A DNA stretch of 64,000 nt. Origin: Enoplolaimus lenunculus (Eukaryota; Nematoda; Enoplea; Enoplida; Thoracostomopsidae). This document shows, piece after piece, positions 61,301-64,000 of this stretch; the stretch's first letter is position 1, and each line of letters starts with the position of its first letter. Below the pieces are notes generated by a model, which was not told the origin of the DNA, searched no databases, and worked only from the letters and a program-made list of their open reading frames with translations. The stretch is from NCBI GenBank assembly GCA_030248215.1, contig JASANG010000840.1, forward strand, positions 1-64,000. The letters are read 5' to 3'. The translations under genes and the position numbers were made by a program.

Positions 61301-62535
61301 TTTACCTCGCAATCTGTCTTGCAATCCGTATTCGATATTGCGTTCTGCGGACACGTTCCACTGTTCAAGAATGACATCACATCTGAAAATACAAGTATAA
61401 TTACAATCAATTAATATCCCAACAAATAATTGGGCTGTCGTCGACACGGGAACGACGTTCGAGCCATTACTCTTTATGACGGCAAGTCCAGCAGATCAAA
61501 TGCAAATTCTCGCCCGATCAGTAAGATTTTTAGCTGGTGGGGAACGATCCGGTCAGCAGAACCCTGCTCGTCCATGTCACTTTAACGGGCGTCCAGGATT
61601 CTGGTGGATCTGTAAAAGAGTAGGTTTAGATTCTAGATTACATTTTTTTGCTCAGGTTTAGGCTTAGGCTTAGGCTTAGACTTAGGTTTAGGTTTAGGCT
61701 TAGGCTTAAGAACTCATTTTTGCAACGCTTAGGCTTAGGCTAAAGGCTTAGGAATACGCTCAATCCACTGTTACGCCCCTTAAAATAACATTGGCCACCT
61801 TGCTTATAGAAGTTTTGCCTAAAGTTAAGGATCCCGTTGGAATTCGAACCTTGGACGCGGATGTATTGAATTCGTGTCAACCATGACCACTGTTTTACTG
61901 GGCAGTGATGTCTGTAAGCATGTGAAACATGCTTGTCCGTGTGTATGTAGAAAAATGCATTGCAATATATAGTATGCTTACCAGCAGCATGCACTGCAAA
62001 AAATGGTGAGTCAAATTGACTCTCTCCGAAATAGGCTCTACGGGACTACACAAACTGAGTCAAATTCGACTCCGCCAGAGTCAAACTTGCGACTCAGTGA
62101 ATCGAATTTGTCTCTGCCGGAGTTGAATTTTCACTCAATTTGCGTAGTCCCGTAGAGGCTATTTCGGAGAGAATCAATTTGACTCACCATTTTTTGCTGT
62201 GTGCGATCAGGACATATAGTCGACGAATAGTTGGATAAGCGGGTTACGTGAACAGTACTTTGTTAGCAAAAATTAACTTTGGCCCCTCAAGATATCTTAT
62301 CGCCCCCTGTTCTAAGAAATTTTGGTTGCGACGCTGCAACCGAACTTACCACTCCGTTCGGCGACAACTTCGGTACAGCGCATACCACAACCGTTGAAGC
62401 AACACTTTTTAGTCGGATGACAATCGCGATCCTGCGAACAATCCTTGCTGCACAGAACAGTACGGGATTCTGCTGGTAGGAGCGATATATTAAGTGGTTC
62501 CACACCAGGGCATATTCCTTCGTGGACGTCTGGTT
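39443..62535 (-). CDS. WAP / thyroglobulin-1 / antistasin / lustrin multidomain membrane protein (5' partial, 19 exons)
   Basis: Exons and content: 62535-62350 WAP; 61382-61306 plus 60798-60717 split WAP; 60255-60067 thyroglobulin-1 (QCDDLYCWCVDG); 57996-57881 antistasin-like; 56186-56102 six-Cys module; 55103-54939 lustrin-type; 54149-53967 WAP-like; 52912-52715 thyroglobulin-1 (ECWCVD); 51797-51682 antistasin-like; 51510-51429 six-Cys; 50791-50651 WAP/EB-like; 49579-49403 lustrin-type; 48275-48178 and 45480-45403 linkers; 43720-42929 Ser/Thr-rich stalk plus membrane helix; 42398-42351 basic juxtamembrane (HSMYQKKQR); 40471-40278 and 39515-39443 cytoplasmic tail and stop. Together 3080 nt, 1025 aa, in frame throughout. 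Such modules usually inhibit proteases or bind matrix proteins, so a cell-surface inhibitor or matrix receptor is inferred. Module exons are mostly symmetric phase 1-1. The first exon begins mid-codon, so the start and signal peptide are further upstream. The exon ending at 48178 was chosen over a stronger donor (GTGAGC at 48133) because only it keeps the frame. Confidence 0.85.
39533..40030. mobile_element. Family G element with a (TA)n expansion
   Basis: taccgtagtgtcccgagtaag to tttatctacagta. A run of about 45 TA units (39630-39721) has grown at the gatatatatccgg site of the other copies. Confidence 0.78.
40564..40815 (-). mobile_element. Family B TTAGGC MITE (B5)
   Basis: GGCTAATGTAAAGAACAGGG to CCCCTGATCTTTACATGGGCC, perfect 8-bp duplication AAACTTTT, and a long core of CCTAAG hexamers. 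It lies about 90 bp outside exon 40471-40278. Confidence 0.92.
40915..41087. mobile_element. Family H element
   Basis: ggacctgtagccaagtggg to tagctacgggcctg, with a C-run cagcccccccac inside. Confidence 0.65.
41990..42085 (-). mobile_element. TTAGGC MITE arm fragment
   Basis: gcctaagcaaaaaaattaatc, ctctattatagtcccgcg and ctcgccctcaaagt mark a right arm only. Confidence 0.5.
43836..44062. mobile_element. Family D foldback MITE (D2)
   Basis: CACTGCAAACAATGGTGAG to CTCACCATTTATTGCAGTG. It lies 115 bp outside exon 43720-42929. Confidence 0.88.
44624..45010. mobile_element. Family J element with long inverted ends
   Basis: TCGTAGGCCAAGTCGTAATTT mirrored at AAATTACGACTTGGGCTACGA. The ends themselves contain repeated AAGTCGTAATT / GCCCAA words. 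Confidence 0.8.
45032..45232 (-). mobile_element. Family B TTAGGC MITE (B6)
   Basis: GGCAAATGTAAAGAAATGGG to CCCGTGATCTTTACATGGGTC, perfect 8-bp duplication AAAATGTT. It lies directly beside family J. Confidence 0.9.
45519..45673 (-). mobile_element. Family A TTAGGC MITE (A6)
   Basis: GGCCAATATTACTTTAAGAG to CTTAAAGTAACATGGGCC, with flanks gaagttaa / aaagttaa (7 of 8 match). It lies 39 bp outside exon 45480-45403 of the multidomain gene. Confidence 0.85.
46211..46423 (-). mobile_element. Family C MITE (C4), truncated by A7
   Basis: Begins acaccgtaaattgcaaatag and continues to aactcaaactgagtg, where family A interior sequence takes over. Most of the left arm of C is missing. Confidence 0.75.
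46424..46580 (-). mobile_element. Family A TTAGGC MITE (A7), left end missing, fused to a C element
   Basis: The interior begins directly after a family C arm at about 46423 (gattaagcgtattcctaagc) and runs to a normal right end AAGTAACATGGGCC. The outer left arm of A and the rest of C are absent. Confidence 0.8.
46764..46864. mobile_element. Family D half element (D4)
   Basis: Only one arm: gaatcggatttgactttgg to CACCATTTTTTGCAGTG. Confidence 0.75.
46955..47190. repeat. Divergent ACTCA/TGAGT repeat related to family C
   Basis: A unit gaagtttcaactcaattgtt occurs twice (about 46999 and 47059), flanked by gagttgaaatcaactcagac / gagttaaaatcaactcagac. There are no CACTGTAA ends. Confidence 0.6.
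47425..47633 (-). mobile_element. Family A TTAGGC MITE (A8)
   Basis: Degenerate left end (TTTTTGTTACTTTTACGGGC), two CCTAAG blocks, and right end CCCTTAAAGTGACACGGGC. Confidence 0.75.
48787..48862 (+). repeat. tRNA-like SINE head
   Basis: A box GTAGCGCAGTGGTAGCAG and B box CTAGTTCAAAACC in an intron of the multidomain gene. Confidence 0.6.
49078..49138 (+). mobile_element. Family B right-end fragment
   Basis: ggaatatgcttataatact, then CGCCCCTGTTCTTTACATTG. Only the right arm is present. Confidence 0.6.
49174..49372 (-). mobile_element. Family A TTAGGC MITE (A9)
   Basis: GGCCAATGTTACTTTAAGGG to CCCTTAAAGTAACATGGGTC with two hexamer blocks. It ends 31 bp from the lustrin exon 49579-49403. 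Confidence 0.85.
49756..49932 (-). mobile_element. Degenerate family A MITE
   Basis: TCAATGTTTACTTTGACGG at the left and CCTTTAAAGTAGCACGAGC at the right, with a short, eroded hexamer core. Confidence 0.6.
50409..50573. mobile_element. Family K foldback element
   Basis: GTCGCGCTATACTTTTGTTG mirrored at CAACAAAAGTATAGCGCAAC, with a CGTCCGTCACC hairpin core. Confidence 0.8.
50941..51104. mobile_element. Family E MITE
   Basis: AAGCCCTATTCACACGTGCAA to CACGTGTGAATATTGCTTT, an inverted repeat rich in GCAAGTT/AACTTGC. Confidence 0.8.
51879..52094. mobile_element. Family M element
   Basis: GGCCCGTATTCTCGAATATA mirrored at ACATTTGAGAATACGGGG. Contains cactggtttgaaagtt, shared with 56979-57412. Confidence 0.72.
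52304..52600. mobile_element. Family E MITE, long
   Basis: AAAGCCCCATTCAGACGAGCA to GCACGTGTGAATTGGGCTT, with repeated CAGCTGCAA motifs inside. Confidence 0.82.
52962..53187 (+). mobile_element. Family C MITE (C6)
   Basis: CACTGTCAAAATTTCAGTGAG to AACTCATTACAGTG, in the intron upstream of thyroglobulin exon 52912-52715. Confidence 0.85.
53399..53675. mobile_element. Family E MITE, long
   Basis: TAAGCCCGATTCACACGTG to CTTGCACTGTGAATAGGGCTT. Confidence 0.85.
54319..54498 (+). mobile_element. Family A TTAGGC MITE (A10)
   Basis: GGCTAATATAACTCTTTAAG to CCCCTAAAAGTAACATTGGC, with the TATAAAAGAGTAGG motif and a short hexamer core. Confidence 0.8.
55627..55924 (-). mobile_element. Family C MITE (C7)
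   Basis: CACTGTAAATTTCAATGAG to GAATTTACAGTG. A 22-bp unit around gattctcactctgagttgag is repeated three times, so this copy is longer than the others. Confidence 0.85.
56469..56640 (+). mobile_element. Family A TTAGGC MITE (A11), right end eroded
   Basis: GGCCCATGTTACTTTAAGCG at the left. Eroded hexamers run to a vanished right end near ggaatatgccgtgacagtg. Confidence 0.6.
56979..57412. mobile_element. Family M element split by C8
   Basis: aaacccgcattttcaaacgcg and tatcatcagttagcgatagg precede C8. cattcactggtttgaaata and cctatacccaaatgaaaat follow it. Both flanks match 51879-52094 in order. Confidence 0.7.
57078..57330 (-). mobile_element. Family C MITE (C8), nested in family M
   Basis: CACTGTAAATTTGCAGTGAG to TTATTTACAGTG with TA on both sides. 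The surrounding sequence matches the two halves of family M. Confidence 0.85.
57495..57749 (-). mobile_element. Family C MITE (C9)
   Basis: CACTGTAAATTGCAATGAG to GAGTTTACAGTG. Confidence 0.85.
58192..58581. mobile_element. Family F hAT-like MITE
   Basis: ATGCGACCGGATAATGATTTA to CCGGATATCCGGCCGAACACTGG. Eroded copies or fragments also lie at 13560-13640, 14335-14375, 14815-14875, 27725-27800, 33215-33350, 34955-35050, 38164-38260, 44154-44540, 47650-47965 and 56205-56275. Confidence 0.7.
59133..59347 (+). mobile_element. Family B TTAGGC MITE (B8 variant)
   Basis: GGTTCATGTATAGAACAGGG to CCCTGTTCTATACATTGGCC; flanks ctagtgtc / ctagtgcc. Good TTAGGC core. Confidence 0.88.
59503..59826. mobile_element. 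Family I element, uninterrupted
   Basis: TCAAGAGTGGGTAATGG to TTATCCACTCTTGA, flanked by TATAA on both sides. It is the empty-site partner of 2460-3036. Confidence 0.85.
60345..60450 (-). mobile_element. Family B fragment
   Basis: gtatagaaatggagcgtaac followed by eroded CCTAAG hexamers. There is no right end. Confidence 0.45.
60523..60682. mobile_element. Family H element
   Basis: cgggctcgtagccaaggggg to gagctggctacgggcctg, with C-run cagccccccccc. A fragment lies at 11090-11135. Confidence 0.7.
60870..60990. repeat. Degenerate TTAGGC/GCCTAA hexamers in both orientations
   Basis: ggtttaggctacggtttagg on one side and aagcctaagcctaagccgaag on the other form a loose inverted hexamer patch with no recognisable MITE ends. 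Smaller patches lie at 26145-26215, 40165-40245 and 42780-42805. Confidence 0.5.
61569..61797 (+). mobile_element. Family A TTAGGC MITE (A12)
   Basis: GTCCATGTCACTTTAACGGG to CCCCTTAAAATAACATTGGCC. The core has two TTAGGC blocks on either side of TTTTTGCAACGC. Confidence 0.85.
61828..61908 (-). repeat. tRNA-like SINE head
   Basis: Minus strand B box AAGGTTCGAATTCC with a poor A box upstream. A weaker candidate of the same kind lies at 20477-20535. Confidence 0.5.
61992..62201. mobile_element. Family D foldback MITE (D3)
   Basis: CACTGCAAAAAATGGTGAG to CTCACCATTTTTTGCTGTG, about 210 bp. Confidence 0.88.
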
Positions 62536-62822
62536 CTATAAGTAAGCATTACAAAAATAAGTAATTAAAGTCTACAGCTTGATTCAGTTCTTTGGTTCAA
62601 TTCCTTTCGGTATCGAATTGAAATACGCCGCTTCTTTTGGGCTAAGAATTCGCCTTAATCTTTGATTTAGGCAAAAGTATATAACAGAAATTATTTTAAC
62701 TTTGAAATTCAAAATACGCAGTTGACACAACTATTAAATTATAGCAAAATGAAACTTGTACGTTTCAGTAACGGTTTCAGCCACTACAATCAAACTTAAA
62801 TATAATACATCCAACGTTTTTT
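62536..62822. other. Upstream of the first WAP exon seen
   Basis: AT-rich intron-like sequence. No further module exon is found on the minus strand between here and 64000, so the 5' part of the gene is probably outside the window. Confidence 0.45.
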
Positions 62823-63007
62823 GGCCCATGTTACTTTAAGGGGCGTCCAGGTTTCTGGTGGATCCATAAACGAGTAGGTTTAGATTCTAGATTATATTTT
62901 TTGTTTAGGCTTAGGCTTAGGAACACATTTTTGCAACGCTTATGCTTTAGGCTTAGACTTAGGAATACGCTTAATCTACTGTTACGCCCCTACAGTAACA
63001 TTTGCCC
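62823..63007 (+). mobile_element. Family A TTAGGC MITE (A13)
   Basis: GGCCCATGTTACTTTAAGGG to CCCCTACAGTAACATTTGCC, with a perfect 8-bp duplication CGTTTTTT on both sides. Confidence 0.9.
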
Positions 63008-63040
63008 GTTTTTTAAGAACTTTACTAAATTTCAAAGATT

Positions 63041-63235
63041 TGCCTAAGCCTAAGCCTAAGCCTAAGCCTAAGCCTAAGCCTAAGCTTAAGCCTAAGCCTA
63101 AACCTAAGCCTAAGCCTCAGCCTAAGCCTAAAGCCTAAGCCTAAGCCTAAGCCTAAACCTGAGCAAAAAAATGAACGAGAACGAACCTACTCTTTTACAA
63201 TCCACCAGAATCCTGGACAACCGTGAAAGTGCAAC
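63041..63235 (-). mobile_element. Half family A MITE (A14) with the longest TTAGGC run
   Basis: 63041-63165 is about 20 CCTAAG hexamers with few changes. It is followed by the family A arm (aaaaaaatgaacg, CTACTCTTTTACA, CCACCAGAATCCTGGAC). The left arm is missing. Confidence 0.8.
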
Positions 63236-63264
63236 ACAGACACAGGATTATCTGAGCGGATACA

Positions 63265-63890
63265 GTGTGATGACTAAAAATCTTACTGATCGGGCGAGAA
63301 TTTGGATTTGATCTGCTGGACTTGCCGTCATAAAAAGAGTATGGTCGAACGTTGTTCCCGTGTTGACGACAGCCCAATTATTTGTTGTATATTAATTGAT
63401 TGTAATTATACTCAAATTTCAGATGTGATGTCATTCTTGAACAGTGGAACGTGTCCGCAGAACGCAATATCCAGACGCAAATTTGCAAAGAAGATTGGAG
63501 GTAATTCAGCTGAAGCTTTATTTTCTTAGGTTTTTTGAATCAATAGGTACAGACAACCAGAAGTGGGTTAGTACTGGAGGTGTGTAGAATTTAACGGCCG
63601 AATCGGAGTAGAAATCAAAGGTACAAGGAACAACAGTATTAAGCGAGGTAGTGAACTGTGATGGTTAGTATTCAGTTTTCAATGGCTTTTAAGGTTAGAG
63701 TAACTTTCATGTAGTTCTCGATTTGCGAGCGCGTGATGAGGTCATTCTGGTATGGCTTTGTATCCCATGGAAAAATTATTTTTGTACACACATCTGAACA
63801 ATTTTGTTTAAATAAAAAATTAGCTGTGTTAACGTATAAATCATAACCGATTTTAGCTATAAAGTCATGGCTTTGAAGCATATTGGGGCT
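63265..63890 (+). pseudogene. Inverted, rearranged duplicate of WAP and thyroglobulin exons
   Basis: 63270-63585 is the reverse complement of about 61530-61205, including the TTTCAG acceptor and the WAP half-exon at 61382-61306. 63575-63890 is the reverse complement of about 60160-59855, including the end of the thyroglobulin exon and its GTTAGT donor. The intervening 1 kb (second WAP half-exon and an H element) is missing, and the joint falls at a short shared GGTGT. The copy has lost cysteine codons and the WAP donor, so it is decayed. It lies on the opposite strand, upstream of the parent gene. Confidence 0.85.
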
Positions 63891-64000
63891 GTAGGCTTAG
63901 CTAGCAAAGTTAACCTTCGGTTAGCTTAGGCAATGTACATCGCGATTAGGCTGGAAGAAGAATGTGGAATTCAGGTAAGCGTCTCCGTCGATTCAGCCTA

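Overview
The window is nuclear DNA of an animal, most likely a nematode. Its genes have many short AT-rich introns with TTTCAG-like acceptors. The commonest dispersed repeat carries runs of TTAGGC, the nematode telomere hexamer. An enoplean worm (mermithid or Trichinella-like) would fit, but that last step is inference. I saw no rRNA and no intact retroelement, retroviral or Polinton-like sequence. The mobile DNA is dominated by short non-autonomous elements with terminal inverted repeats (MITEs) and tRNA-derived SINE-like units.

Layout. (1) 1-3.5 kb: a divergent, intronless, frame-broken ionotropic-receptor-like gene (+) among MITEs. (2) 3.7-13.4 kb (-): a complete 7-exon aspartate dehydrogenase gene (ASPDH, 283 aa). 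It has a GC-AG intron, a 36-bp minisatellite against one 3' splice site, and a stop codon that lies inside a MITE end. (3) 15.7-24.7 kb (-): a complete 14-exon MIOS/GATOR2 gene (1265 aa). (4) 25.8-29.2 kb (-): a complete 6-exon proteasome beta5 gene (PSMB5, 281 aa). (5) 30.3-36.2 kb (+): a 7-exon WBP1/VOPP1-like membrane adaptor (404 aa) with PPxY and LPxY motifs. (6) 39.4-62.5 kb (-): at least 19 exons of a large single-pass membrane protein made of WAP, thyroglobulin-1, antistasin-like and lustrin-type modules; its 5' end lies beyond the exons seen. (7) 63.3-63.9 kb: an inverted, rearranged duplicate of part of gene 6, decayed.

All exon chains were joined by hand. Reading phase is preserved at every junction in genes 2-6, and the four complete genes have coding lengths divisible by three. 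The genes are functionally unrelated: amino-acid/NAD metabolism, TORC1 nutrient signalling, protein turnover, and two membrane proteins. PSMB5 and the WBP1-like gene are head to head across about 1 kb. MIOS lies about 1.1 kb downstream of PSMB5 on the same strand.

The most unusual feature is a pair of related MITE families, here called A and B. They have GGCC-starting inverted ends and 8-bp target duplications, and their interior is largely a variable array of TTAGGC-like hexamers. More than 20 whole or partial copies are spread through introns and intergenic DNA. Other families named here: C and D (shared CACTGTAA ends), E, F, G, H, I, J, K and M. Repeat-family names are local labels only.
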